A program made the translations under genes and the position numbers. Below are positions 16,607 through 24,738 of a DNA stretch of 64,000 bases, one piece after another. The DNA is taken from the NCBI GenBank assembly GCA_019358985.1, contig JAHHIJ010000003.1, positions 1 through 64,000 on the forward strand, in the 5' to 3' direction. Below the pieces are notes generated by a model, which worked only from the letters and a program-made list of their open reading frames with translations, was not told where the DNA came from and did no database searches. Position 1 is the first letter of the stretch, and each line of letters begins with the position of its first letter. Source of the DNA: Tolypothrix brevis GSE-NOS-MK-07-07A. Its GTDB lineage: Bacteria; Cyanobacteriota; Cyanobacteriia; Cyanobacteriales; Nostocaceae.

Positions 16607-16715
16607 GGACTAGGGACTAGGGACTAGGGACTGGGGACTAGGGACAATTAGATTAGGTAACAAGGTTATTCCCCATGCCCCATGCCCTATGCCCATTGCC
16701 CATTGCCCAATTACC
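16607..16715. repeat. STRR block: GGGACTA and CCCATTG tandem 7-mers
   Basis: Directly after the ArsA-like stop there are about five near-perfect GGGACTA units. A second array of CCCATGC/CCCATTG units follows, ending 19 bp before the chlG start. Such short tandem heptamers are typical of filamentous cyanobacteria. Confidence 0.9.
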
Positions 16716-16733
16716 AATTAACCAGTATGCTTT

Positions 16734-17768
16734 ATGTCTGAATTAACTCCCATTACTCCAGATTCTGAGTCTACCGAGGCAATTAATGCCTCGGAAGAAG
16801 TAAAAGCTGTTGTTGAAAGCGGTTCTAAAACTAGGCAACTCCTGGGGATGAAAGGCGCCGCAGCAGGGGAAACCTCGATATGGAAAATCCGCTTGCAACT
16901 GATGAAGCCGATTACCTGGATTCCCTTGATTTGGGGTGTAGTTTGCGGTGCCGCTTCCAGTGGAAACTATACCTGGACGCTGGAAAATGTCTTGAAGGCT
17001 GGACTTTGTATGTTGCTATCAGGACCTTTGATGGCAGGTTACGTACAAATTACCAACGATTATTACGATCGCGAAATCGATGCCATTAACGAACCTTACC
17101 GTCCAATTCCTTCTGGAGCAATTCCTCTACCCCAGGTAATTACGCAGATTTGGGTATTACTGATTGCAGGATTGACGGTTGCCTTTGCTCTAGATAAATG
17201 GGCTGGTAATGAATTTCCCACAATTACATCAATCGCGATTATCGGCTCTTTCATCGGCTATATCTACTCTGCCCCACCTTTGAAGCTGAAACAAAACGGC
17301 TGGTTAGGTAGTTATGCTTTGGGTGCAAGTTATATCACCTTTCCTTGGTGTACTGGTCATGCTTTGTTTGGCAACCTGAATTTAACTATTGTCATTTTGA
17401 CAATGTTCTACAGTTTAGCTGGATTAGGCATTGCCATTGTCAATGATTTTAAGAGTGTCGAAGGCGATCGGCAATTGGGATTACAATCACTGCCTGTAAT
17501 GTTTGGCATCACCAATGCTGCTTTCATTTGTGTGGTGATGATTGATTTATTTCAAGGATTGATTGCAGCTTATCTCGTCAGCATCCATGAAAATTTATAC
17601 GCAGCAATTCTCGTACTGCTAATCATCCCCCAAATCACCCTCCAGGATATGTATTTCCTGCGCGATCCAATAAACAATGACGTCAAATACCAAGCAAGCG
17701 CTCAACCGTTTCTCGTTTTGGGAATGCTTGTGACTGGTATCGCACTCGGTCATCATGTCGGCATTTGA
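16734..17768 (+). CDS. chlG: Chlorophyll synthase
   Basis: A 344-residue polytopic UbiA-family prenyltransferase that attaches the phytyl or geranylgeranyl tail to chlorophyllide, the last step of chlorophyll a synthesis. The first aspartate motif NDYYDREIDAINEP (about residues 111-124) is followed by YRPIPSG, and the second region NDFKSVEGDRQLGLQSLPV lies near residue 238. Both match ChlG closely. The first 50 residues are a soluble Ser/Glu-rich leader as in other cyanobacterial ChlG. Hydrophobic spans fill the rest. A thylakoid-membrane location follows from the family. Confidence 0.95.
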   Translation: MSELTPITPDSESTEAINASEEVKAVVESGSKTRQLLGMKGAAAGETSIWKIRLQLMKPITWIPLIWGVVCGAASSGNYTWTLENVLKAGLCMLLSGPLMAGYVQITNDYYDREIDAINEPYRPIPSGAIPLPQVITQIWVLLIAGLTVAFALDKWAGNEFPTITSIAIIGSFIGYIYSAPPLKLKQNGWLGSYALGASYITFPWCTGHALFGNLNLTIVILTMFYSLAGLGIAIVNDFKSVEGDRQLGLQSLPVMFGITNAAFICVVMIDLFQGLIAAYLVSIHENLYAAILVLLIIPQITLQDMYFLRDPINNDVKYQASAQPFLVLGMLVTGIALGHHVGI

Positions 17769-17867
17769 TTTATACTTCTTAAGTAGAACATAAGAGTGAG
17801 GAGTAAGAAGTTAACATAACTTCAAAACTTCTCACTCTTAATTTATAGGTTTAGATTGGAATTGCTC

Positions 17868-18155
17868 GTGTTAAAAGTAGCTTATTTCCTAATTCATACT
17901 ATTCAACCGCTTGTAGTGCCGGTTTGTTTTGTTACTGCTTGGACATTAATTATTCTTGTTGTTTGGAGTCTTTGGACGACAGCGCGAGATAGTGTCAGTG
18001 TAGCCAAGCAGATGCATCAAATCCCTTGTACTGGCTGCCAATTTTTTACCGACGACTACCGTCTCAAATGCACTGTACATCCCAGTGTTGCGAATACAGA
18101 AGATGCGATAAATTGTCTTGATTTTCAACCGAAAACCAATCCGATGCTTTATTAG
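17868..18155 (+). CDS. Small membrane protein with conserved Cys motif
   Basis: Conserved-looking cyanobacterial protein of unknown function. One long hydrophobic segment (residues about 3-38) is followed by a short soluble tail with four cysteines in CTGCQFFTDDYRLKC and NCLDF, a spacing that could bind a metal. I prefer the GTG at 17868 (VLKVAYFLIHTIQPL) as the start, because the residues before it do not look like part of the protein; a TTG at 17856 would add four residues. It is downstream of chlG on the same strand, about 100 bp away. An imperfect inverted repeat (TAAGAGTGAG with CTCACTCTTA) lies between the two. Confidence 0.65.
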   Translation: MLKVAYFLIHTIQPLVVPVCFVTAWTLIILVVWSLWTTARDSVSVAKQMHQIPCTGCQFFTDDYRLKCTVHPSVANTEDAINCLDFQPKTNPMLY

Positions 18156-18169
18156 GGGTTGTTGGGTGT

Positions 18170-18300
18170 CAAAAAGCCCTCAGGCTGGAAGCCTGGGGCT
18201 ATACAAACGAAGCCCACCGACCTGGGCTATAAATCTTTGAAGCCTGCCTTCGTAGGCTTTGTACGCACAACGCCGCACCCTTCAGGGTGTCGGTTCCTTT
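18170..18300. repeat. Intergenic repeat-rich spacer with several hairpins
   Basis: The spacer between two converging genes contains stacked inverted repeats: CAGGCTGGAAGCCTG, GCCCACCGACCTGGGC, AGCCTGCCTTCGTAGGCT and CACCCTTCAGGGTG. It could serve as a bidirectional terminator; no gene is seen. Confidence 0.6.
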
Positions 18301-18315
18301 CGTTGGCATTATCTA

Positions 18316-19269
18316 CTAACTAATTTCTAACAACACTTTCATAACACCTTTACGTTGAGCTTTTTCAAAAGCGGCAAGGGCGTCACTGAGGGGATAGGTA
18401 GCGTCAATTAACGGTTGTACGTCTACTTTTTCGGCTGCTAACAAGTCGAGTGCGGCAGGAAATGGACCACAACGGGAACCGATGAGGGTGATTTCGTCTA
18501 CGACTAAAGAAGAAGCATCAAGGCTGAGGTTGCCTGCGTAGGTGCTTTTGAGTATTAATGTACCACGGGGACGTAAAGCACGACGAGCGATCGCAAATCC
18601 TTCGGGATTGCCAGTACACTCTACTGAAACATCAAAAGTTCTATCTGTAACCGCTTCTGCAAATCCAGTTTTGATTCCCCGTGCTTCTAAATTAGCGAGT
18701 TTATCACGATGACGCCCCACAGCTAACAAATCGCACCCTGTCAAAGCGAGTGTTTGGGCTACAAGTTGTCCCAATTTACCATCTCCTACCACTAGCACGC
18801 GATCATTTACACTTAACGATATCTGCTGTTGAATTTCCAAAGCTGCGGCTATAGGTTCGGTAAATGTTGCTACTTCTGTAGGCACATTATCGGGTACAGG
18901 ATGTAGATTTTCTATCGGCAAACAGAGATAATCTGCAAAAGCACCGTTGCGGTTAACAATACCCAAGACAGTGCGGTTTTCACAGTGCGTTGGTTGTCCG
19001 CTGCGACAAAAGCGACACTTTCCACACGCTGCGTTGATTTCTCCGACTACCCGCTTATTAACTAGGTTTTCTGGTCCTTGGGCGACGACGCCGACAAATT
19101 CGTGTCCTAAAATGCCACTGTAGGGATAGTAGCCTCTGAGCAATTCTAAGTCAGTGTTACAGATACCCGCACGCAAAACTCGTACTAGTGCTTCTCCTGG
19201 TGGAGGTTGAGGAATGGGGATATCTGTGCGGAGTTGTAGTTGCTTGTTTTCTAGCCAGAGTCCTTTCAT
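18316..19269 (-). CDS. Zinc-dependent medium-chain alcohol dehydrogenase
   Basis: A 317-residue MDR-family oxidoreductase. The catalytic-zinc region has CNTDLELLRGYYP and GHEFVGVV (GHE motif, residues 55-62), and the structural-zinc cysteines are in CGKCRFCRSGQPTHC. The Rossmann motif is VLVVGDGKLGQLVAQ near residue 160 (GxGxxG as GDGKLG). Length is a little short for the family but complete. The substrate is unknown; threonine or sorbitol dehydrogenase-like enzymes are the nearest look-alikes. It is transcribed alone, away from a palindromic repeat at 19304. Confidence 0.85.
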   Translation of the reverse strand: MKGLWLENKQLQLRTDIPIPQPPPGEALVRVLRAGICNTDLELLRGYYPYSGILGHEFVGVVAQGPENLVNKRVVGEINAACGKCRFCRSGQPTHCENRTVLGIVNRNGAFADYLCLPIENLHPVPDNVPTEVATFTEPIAAALEIQQQISLSVNDRVLVVGDGKLGQLVAQTLALTGCDLLAVGRHRDKLANLEARGIKTGFAEAVTDRTFDVSVECTGNPEGFAIARRALRPRGTLILKSTYAGNLSLDASSLVVDEITLIGSRCGPFPAALDLLAAEKVDVQPLIDATYPLSDALAAFEKAQRKGVMKVLLEIS

Positions 19270-19303
19270 TGTTATTTGTTATATATAAAAGTTGATATAG
19301 ACC

Positions 19304-19332
19304 GTAGAGACGTTCCGGCGGAACGTCTTTAC
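19304..19332. repeat. 29-bp palindromic repeat, TTCCGGCGGAA core (copy 2)
   Basis: GTAGAGACG arm, core TTCCGGCGGAA, CGTCTTTAC arm. It is upstream of the alcohol dehydrogenase start codon. Confidence 0.9.
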
Positions 19333-19443
19333 ATGTGGATTCATACATTAATTCAGCAATGCCGATTATCGTACTGTCACGCACAGAGAATAATCTATAT
19401 GCAGACGATGCCAAATAGGGCAACAAATGCTCAATGCCGGTGT

Positions 19444-20064
19444 CTACCGCAAAAAGTTCCTTAACCACCTAATCGCCTCACTTGTTGTTTGCTCACTCGC
19501 AATTTGCAAACACTGCTGGACAATTTCTCTCACATTAGGAAAATAACTGCTTTCTCCAAGCACATAACTTTCACCCTGCAATTTATAAACCAACAAATGC
19601 TTATTCTTTAACAGCCAAACCTCTGGCACTTTGTAAACCAGATAATCATTAATATCGCTATAACTAGTAACGTCTACTTCAATTACCAAATCTGGTGGGG
19701 GGTCATTTTCCCAATCGATACGCTTCTTACCGACTACTGCTCTCCAATTTTCAATGTAAAAGCAATAGTCTGGTTCTATGCCACTTATTTCTGGCAAACT
19801 CATGGTTATGGGAGTAAACGAGTCGTACCTACGATTTAAGTGGTCAAGTAAAGTTATCATCACCAAAGAGAGCAAGCTTACATCTCTTCCATGTTCAGGT
19901 AAAGGCGCCATCAATAAAATTTCTCCTGGTCGGTATTTGATCCGGGGGAGAGAGCGATCGCCTAACTGTAAAAGCATCCTTTGGTACTCTTGCCAGTTCC
20001 CCAGAAGTTTCAACACAGCACCGACAGGCAATTGAATTTTTTCTGGTGTAATTACAGTATTCAT
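19444..20064 (-). CDS. Uma2-family (PD-(D/E)XK) protein
   Basis: A 206-residue Uma2-type protein. Core features are RPGEILLMAPLPEHGRD near residue 44, EPDYCFYIENW near residue 101, PDLVIEVDVTSYS near residue 125, and VPEVWLLKNKHLLVYKL. It lacks a coiled-coil tail. The neighbouring dienelactone hydrolase gene starts about 870 bp further upstream on the same strand, with a repeat-filled gap between them, so it is probably transcribed alone. Function of the family remains unclear despite the nuclease-like fold. Confidence 0.85.
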   Translation of the reverse strand: MNTVITPEKIQLPVGAVLKLLGNWQEYQRMLLQLGDRSLPRIKYRPGEILLMAPLPEHGRDVSLLSLVMITLLDHLNRRYDSFTPITMSLPEISGIEPDYCFYIENWRAVVGKKRIDWENDPPPDLVIEVDVTSYSDINDYLVYKVPEVWLLKNKHLLVYKLQGESYVLGESSYFPNVREIVQQCLQIASEQTTSEAIRWLRNFLR

Positions 20065-20094
20065 AGCACTCTTTTCTTACTCTTATCAGAGTAA

Positions 20095-20220
20095 ATTTGA
20101 AACCTTATTTCCAGGTTAGTCCGCGCAGGCGGACTTTGTTTGTGTAGCCAAGCCAGTGCGTTGCGCGGGTTAAGAGCGTTGAAGCACCTGGCGTGCGATT
20201 TTAATCGTCGGGGCTTCTTC
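20095..20220. repeat. Intergenic repeat (AGTCCGCGCAGGCGGACT type)
   Basis: A palindrome AGTCCGC-GCAG-GCGGACT near 20117 is followed by TTTGTTTGTGTAGCC and then GCGATTTTAATCGTC. The set is familiar to me from repeated spacer elements of Nostoc-like genomes. No coding potential is seen. Confidence 0.55.
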
Positions 20221-20931
20221 CTACAAATGTTTATCAAAGAACATTGTAAGTTCTCGCCAAGAATCTTCGGCTGCCAAGGGGTTATAGTTAGAACGCTCGT
20301 TGCAGAAAAACCCGTGGTCGGCATCACTGTAAACTTTCAAGGTGTACTCTTTACCGAGTTCTGTGAATCGGGATTCAATTTCTGTAACACGTTCCTGAGG
20401 AATAAATGGATCGACACCACCAAAGAATAAGTATATCGGTGCAGTAATGTTTGTTACTGCCTCGATCCACTCATCTAAAACCATACCATAGAAGGGAGCT
20501 GCTGCGGCGATCGCGTCCGACATTTTGCAAGCAGTGAGAAAGGTCAATCCACCACCCAAGCAAAACCCTGTAACGCCTACTTTATCTGGGTTTACATCAC
20601 TTCGTGACTTCACATAAACCAGCGCTGCCCGAATATCCTCCTCTATGGGTTTGCCAAAATCGAGACACCACATCATCGCTCTTGCTTGCTCAACTTCATC
20701 GTATCCAAATTTGTTATTTGGTAACTCACGATAGTATAAATCCGGCGCGATCACTACGTAACCTACCTTGGCAATTCGCGCTGCCACGTCTCGAATGTGC
20801 TGCGTTAAGCCAAAAGCTTCCATCAAAAGCAGGACGGCTGGTTTGCGGTTAGGTTCAGTAGGTGTACACAAGAAAGCCGGCATCTCTCCATCGGGGGTGG
20901 AAATCATCACATCTGTCTGTTCGATTTGCAT
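20221..20931 (-). CDS. Dienelactone hydrolase family protein
   Basis: An alpha/beta hydrolase of the DLH family. GFCLGGG near residue 120 carries the nucleophilic Cys, the aspartate is in FGGVDPF, and the catalytic His is in YSDADHGFF. These form the Cys-Asp-His triad typical of dienelactone hydrolases. I set the start at 20931 (MQIEQTDVMISTPDG). The longer frame from 20985 adds 18 residues that are mostly translated CCCATTG-type repeat DNA and are not part of the family. Cytoplasmic; the physiological ester is unknown in cyanobacteria. Confidence 0.88.
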   Translation of the reverse strand: MQIEQTDVMISTPDGEMPAFLCTPTEPNRKPAVLLLMEAFGLTQHIRDVAARIAKVGYVVIAPDLYYRELPNNKFGYDEVEQARAMMWCLDFGKPIEEDIRAALVYVKSRSDVNPDKVGVTGFCLGGGLTFLTACKMSDAIAAAAPFYGMVLDEWIEAVTNITAPIYLFFGGVDPFIPQERVTEIESRFTELGKEYTLKVYSDADHGFFCNERSNYNPLAAEDSWRELTMFFDKHL

Positions 20932-20936
20932 ATCGG

Positions 20937-20975
20937 TTAATTGGGCAATGGGCAATGGGCATTGGGCAACGGCAA
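20937..20975. repeat. STRR block: GGGCAATGGGCATT type
   Basis: Tandem 7-base units abut the start codon of the dienelactone hydrolase gene and stay open in its reading frame. Confidence 0.85.
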
Positions 20976-21039
20976 CCTTCTGCAAAAGAAGCTGTTTTCC
21001 TTGTTTGACCTTCTGATGCTCAAACTCCGGAAAAATTAT

Positions 21040-21103
21040 GTAGTGAGCGATTTATCGCTCAATTTAAAGCCGCTCAATTTAAAGCGCTAAAGCGCTTACT
21101 ACG
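21040..21103. repeat. GTAGTGAGC-type compound palindrome
   Basis: GTAGTGAGCGAT-TTATCGCTC and AAGCGCTAAAGCGCTTACTAC. It carries the conserved outer ends GTAGT and ACTAC seen in four other spacers here. Confidence 0.8.
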
Positions 21104-21108
21104 AACTT

Positions 21109-21915
21109 TCAAATTTTTACTTTATCGACAAAGGGCTGAAATACAGGTTGCAATTCTGGACGACTGACAACAAGAGTGGGAAAAGAGCGATCGCTATAAT
21201 CTTCTCCCGATAACAAAGGAAACGGCTCTGTCTTCATCGATACCCAACTTCCACCTGCTGCCTGAACAATTACCCAAGCGGCTGCAATATCCCAAACTTT
21301 TGGTGTCGCTTCCATACCGCCTAGTGTTGCCCCTGTCGCCACTGTGAGAAAATTATAGCTAGCAACGCCTAACATGCGAATTTTGCAGGGAAAACCTTCT
21401 TGGATGGCTGCTGTACTGCGAGAACAAAGGTTAAAAAAATGATTGTTGCTAGGGTCATCAGTACTGCTGTGGATGGGATGATGATTGAGAAATGCCCCGG
21501 TAGGAGTTGCTAACTCAGATGTTCCTTGCCAAAAGCCGTGAAAAGCTTGATTTGTTGTCGGCACATATACATAGCCAAAAACAGGTACGCCTTGATACAG
21601 CAAACCTAGTGAAATTGTCCAAATAGGAATACCCCGTGTAAAGTTAGTTGTGCCATCGAGAGGGTCAATTACCCAGCACCAATCTGTACCGGGAAACACC
21701 TTATCAGCTTCTTCGCTGAGAATGCCATAACCAGCAAAAGTGGAAGCGATCGCATCACAAATTGTCTGATCTGCCCATTTATCAGCTTGCGTAACCAAAG
21801 AACCATCAGCTTTTTGCGAAGCTTGCACTTGCCCAAAATCTAGCAGTAGCTGCTTACCTACCCTGGTGGTAGTGGTTTGGGCAAATTCGAGAATAGTTGT
21901 CCAAAAATCACTCAT
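21109..21915 (-). CDS. Inositol monophosphatase family protein
   Basis: A phosphatase of the Li+-sensitive inositol monophosphatase superfamily. The metal-binding motifs are GILSEEAD near residue 65, WVIDPLDGTTNFTRGIP near residue 81 (DPxDGT), and the C-terminal WDIAAAWVIVQAAGG near residue 206. I use the ATG at 21915 (MSDFWTTILEF); the frame is open to 21954 but the extra 13 residues are not family-like. It is followed closely by the MFS gene upstream (stop at 21957), so the two could be co-transcribed. Substrate (inositol, histidinol or sugar phosphate) is undetermined. Confidence 0.9.
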   Translation of the reverse strand: MSDFWTTILEFAQTTTTRVGKQLLLDFGQVQASQKADGSLVTQADKWADQTICDAIASTFAGYGILSEEADKVFPGTDWCWVIDPLDGTTNFTRGIPIWTISLGLLYQGVPVFGYVYVPTTNQAFHGFWQGTSELATPTGAFLNHHPIHSSTDDPSNNHFFNLCSRSTAAIQEGFPCKIRMLGVASYNFLTVATGATLGGMEATPKVWDIAAAWVIVQAAGGSWVSMKTEPFPLLSGEDYSDRSFPTLVVSRPELQPVFQPFVDKVKI

Positions 21916-21956
21916 AATTTTATTTTCGCGCTTTTGGGACTTGGCGCAAAACAAAA

Positions 21957-23381
21957 TTAATCTAAATCGCTTTCTAAAATAGAGGCGATCGCAAGCTTTG
22001 CATTATTCTGAAATTCTGTAACATTCACTTGACTTAAAAACCACAGCGCGAGCAAAATACCTACAGCTTGCGTGGCAAACACCAATCCGTAAGCTTGAAG
22101 TGGCGTTGTCAAAAAAGCTTTCCCCAAATTCAACAGCGCTCCACCAAATACCGTAGATAACGCTCTTGCCATTGCTTGCGCTAATCCCCAAGCACCGATA
22201 AATGTCCCCGCAGTTTCCACAGCAGTCAAATCCAGCATCAAGCTTAAGGCTCCGGTTGTCGTCACACCAGAAGCAAAACCAAAGAAAATTAAACTTAATT
22301 GCAACAGCTTTGGATTTGCAGTTGTTCCCGCCAAAATAATCAAGAGCGAACATATTGCTACCCCCACACATCCTAGCTTGGTGGTGTTTTTCTTTCCGAT
22401 ACGCGGGGCAATCAAAAAGCCGGTGACACTCAAACCAATCAGCGTCCCCGTACCAAAGAAAGCATTCAGCTTTGTTGTTTCAGCGATCGTCATCTTAAAA
22501 ACTTGACCACCGTAAGGTTCCAATACTGCATCTTGTAAAAACAAGCTGGTGGTCATTAGTAGCAAAAAGCTGAAAAATATCCCAGTTTGCCGACTTGCTG
22601 TTAGCACTCGCAGCGCTTTGCCCAAAGTGATTTTATCTTCCCGCTCAACCACCGTCGAACGAGTAGTATATAGAGAATATTTTTTTTCGACACCAACTGT
22701 CGCGAGAAAGCATAAGCCGACGACAATTGCCGGTACAATTAAAAACAAACGGTTAATTTGCGATCGCAGTACATCTAACGGTGCGTTTAAAGCAATTTGC
22801 TTGAGTAAGCCGCTGCTAATAATTGCCCCGACAATGATACCCACCATCAGCATTGACCAAACAACCCCAACTAATTTTGAGCGGTTGTCTTCATCAGAAA
22901 CATCAACTAACAGCGCTGCGAAAGGTGTGGAACTGAAACCGATTGCTATACCGTAAAGTGCGAAGATAAAAGCGAGAAATATTGCCCAAATTGTAGTTTG
23001 AGTAGTCCAAATTCCCCCTTGTAAAGTCAAACCAAGTTGCCAAACGACTTGTACCGCTAAAAAAGAAGCGATCGCAAACAAAACCGCACCCAACCAGATA
23101 TAACCAGTACGGTGATAGCCAAACAGCAATTTAGAATCAGACATTTGTCCAAACCAGACTCGCGTCGGTGAAACAAATTGATGCATAGAGATGGTTCCAG
23201 CTGCAATTAACGCCGGTACTTTCAACTCTTCAATCATGACTCGATTCAGCACTCCCAAAGTGAGAATCGACATAATACCCAACCCCATCTGAAATAAGCC
23301 CAGCCGAAACATCGTCAACACTTTGATTCGCGGGATACTCACAAAAGCTGACCCCGAATCAGATAAATCACCGCTTGCCAT
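21957..23381 (-). CDS. BCD family (PucC/LhaA-like) MFS transporter
   Basis: A 474-residue polytopic protein with about twelve membrane spans. It fits the bacteriochlorophyll delivery (BCD) family, whose members in phototrophs act on chlorophyll delivery or light-harvesting assembly. Indicative segments are LGVLNRVMIEELKVPALIAA near residue 42, HQFVSPTRVWFGQMSD near residue 67, GYHRTGYIWLGA near residue 88, and the spans around GFSSTPFAALLVDVSDEDNR near residue 147. In cyanobacteria the exact cargo is unknown. It lies about 40 bp upstream of the inositol phosphatase. Confidence 0.85.
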   Translation of the reverse strand: MASGDLSDSGSAFVSIPRIKVLTMFRLGLFQMGLGIMSILTLGVLNRVMIEELKVPALIAAGTISMHQFVSPTRVWFGQMSDSKLLFGYHRTGYIWLGAVLFAIASFLAVQVVWQLGLTLQGGIWTTQTTIWAIFLAFIFALYGIAIGFSSTPFAALLVDVSDEDNRSKLVGVVWSMLMVGIIVGAIISSGLLKQIALNAPLDVLRSQINRLFLIVPAIVVGLCFLATVGVEKKYSLYTTRSTVVEREDKITLGKALRVLTASRQTGIFFSFLLLMTTSLFLQDAVLEPYGGQVFKMTIAETTKLNAFFGTGTLIGLSVTGFLIAPRIGKKNTTKLGCVGVAICSLLIILAGTTANPKLLQLSLIFFGFASGVTTTGALSLMLDLTAVETAGTFIGAWGLAQAMARALSTVFGGALLNLGKAFLTTPLQAYGLVFATQAVGILLALWFLSQVNVTEFQNNAKLAIASILESDLD

Positions 23382-23441
23382 ATTCTTTTTCGAGATTAAT
23401 CGGATTTTTTATCTATTTTCCACGATAAACTTTATAGGTGA

Positions 23442-23491
23442 GGTAGTAAACGCTGAAGTGCTTATTTACAGCGCTTCAGCGCTGACTACGA
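23442..23491. repeat. GTAGTAAAC-type compound palindrome
   Basis: GTAGTAAACGCTGAAGTG and AGCGCTTCAGCGCTGACTAC. It belongs to the GTAGT...ACTAC family and sits between two divergent genes. Confidence 0.75.
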
Positions 23492-23541
23492 AATAAAAAG
23501 TAATTATTGTCTATTTAAAATTCTTTATTCTTGCTAAAAAA

Positions 23542-24492
23542 GTGACAACTATCACATTAGGACAAAACGGACCGGCTGTAACACCTCTTTGTATCGGCAC
23601 TTGGGCTTGGGGTGATAAATTTTTTTGGAATTATGGCAATGGCTACAGTTCCGAACAACTCAAAGAAGCCTTCACCACAGCAATAGATGCTGGTATCACT
23701 TTCTTTGATACTGCGGAAATTTACGGCTTCGGAATGAGTGAAGAATTCTTGGGTCAATTTATGCAACAGACTTCCCAAGAAGTTCAAATTGCTACCAAAT
23801 ATGGTCCTGGACCTTGGCGATTTACAGCGAAATCAGTCGCCGATGCCTTAACAGCCAGCCTCAAACGCTTACAAGTCGAGGGAGTTGCTTTGTATCAAGT
23901 ACATTGGCCTTTCGCCTTTTTTATGAGTCAACAAACTCTCATGAATGCCCTTGCAGATGAAGTCAAACGGGGCAGAATCGCGACAGTTGGTGTCAGTAAT
24001 TACTCGGCAGAACAAATGCGAGAGGCGCATCATATCTTGGCTAAACGAGGTGTACCTTTAGCTGTGAATCAGGTACGCTACTCTTTACTGACGCGGCAAA
24101 TCGAAAGTAATGGCATTTTTGCCGCTGCCCGTGAGTTAGGTGTAACAATCTTGGCATACAGTCCTTTAGCCCAGGGATTACTTACAGGCAAGTACACATC
24201 TGATAGCGCGGAAACTCCCAACGGTGCTAGAAAAATGGACCCGCGATTTAATAAAGAGGGCTTGGAGAAGATTGCACCAGTGATTTCTTTGCTACACAAT
24301 ATTGGCGAAAAACGCGATCGCACTCCCGCTCAAGTTGCTCTCAACTGGTTAATTGCTCAGGGAAACACAATCCCCATTGCTGGAGTAAAAAACGCTCAAC
24401 AAGTACGACAAAATGCCGGCGCTTTAGGCTGGCAATTGACTGATGATGAAGTTGCCCAGCTAGACGAAATTAGCCGTCCTTGGCTGCATTAA
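23542..24492 (+). CDS. Aldo/keto reductase
   Basis: A 316-residue TIM-barrel NADPH-dependent oxidoreductase. The catalytic tetrad is visible: Asp in FFDTAEIYG, Tyr in the same motif, Lys in QIATKYG and His in YQVHWPF. NADPH-binding features are YSPLAQGLLTGKY and IPIAGVKNAQQV. The start is a GTG at 23542 (VTTITLGQNGPAV). Homologues are often annotated as general aldehyde reductases; the substrate is unknown. It is divergent from the BCD transporter gene. Confidence 0.9.
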   Translation: MTTITLGQNGPAVTPLCIGTWAWGDKFFWNYGNGYSSEQLKEAFTTAIDAGITFFDTAEIYGFGMSEEFLGQFMQQTSQEVQIATKYGPGPWRFTAKSVADALTASLKRLQVEGVALYQVHWPFAFFMSQQTLMNALADEVKRGRIATVGVSNYSAEQMREAHHILAKRGVPLAVNQVRYSLLTRQIESNGIFAAARELGVTILAYSPLAQGLLTGKYTSDSAETPNGARKMDPRFNKEGLEKIAPVISLLHNIGEKRDRTPAQVALNWLIAQGNTIPIAGVKNAQQVRQNAGALGWQLTDDEVAQLDEISRPWLH

Positions 24493-24556
24493 GTACAGAT
24501 AAAACTCTGCGATCCTCTGCGTTTACCTCAGCGTTCCTTTGCGTTTAAATCCTAAA

Positions 24557-24670
24557 TTATTCAAACACAGGGGGCCACAGTTCTGATACTGTTAGCTCCC
24601 AACCCGGCAATAAATCTGGTAATGTCTGTAACAGTGAACATAAAACCACCAAAAATACTTCTGTCCTCAT
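24557..24670 (-). pseudogene. Possible C-terminal remnant of a Uma2 gene
   Basis: A 37-codon frame ends LPDLLPGWELTVSELWPPVF-E, which is the usual C-terminal motif of Uma2 proteins (PGWEL..SELWPP). No Uma2 core lies upstream; a palindromic repeat is there instead. It is read as the tail of a decayed gene. Confidence 0.45.
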
Positions 24671-24695
24671 CATAAGGAGTCCGGCGTTTATTATT

Positions 24696-24724
24696 GTAAA
24701 GACGTTCCGGCGGAACGTCTCTAC
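24696..24724. repeat. 29-bp palindromic repeat, TTCCGGCGGAA core (copy 3)
   Basis: GTAAAGACG arm, core TTCCGGCGGAA, CGTCTCTAC arm. It lies just after the DEAD-box helicase stop (24739), where it could act as a terminator hairpin. Confidence 0.9.
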
Positions 24725-24738
24725 GACTCTAGAACTAA

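Noticed and set aside
16607-16715. Regular short tandem units that could be mistaken for a CRISPR array
   Set aside because: Units are 7 bases long with no unique spacers; this is the STRR pattern, and it recurs in many other spacers.
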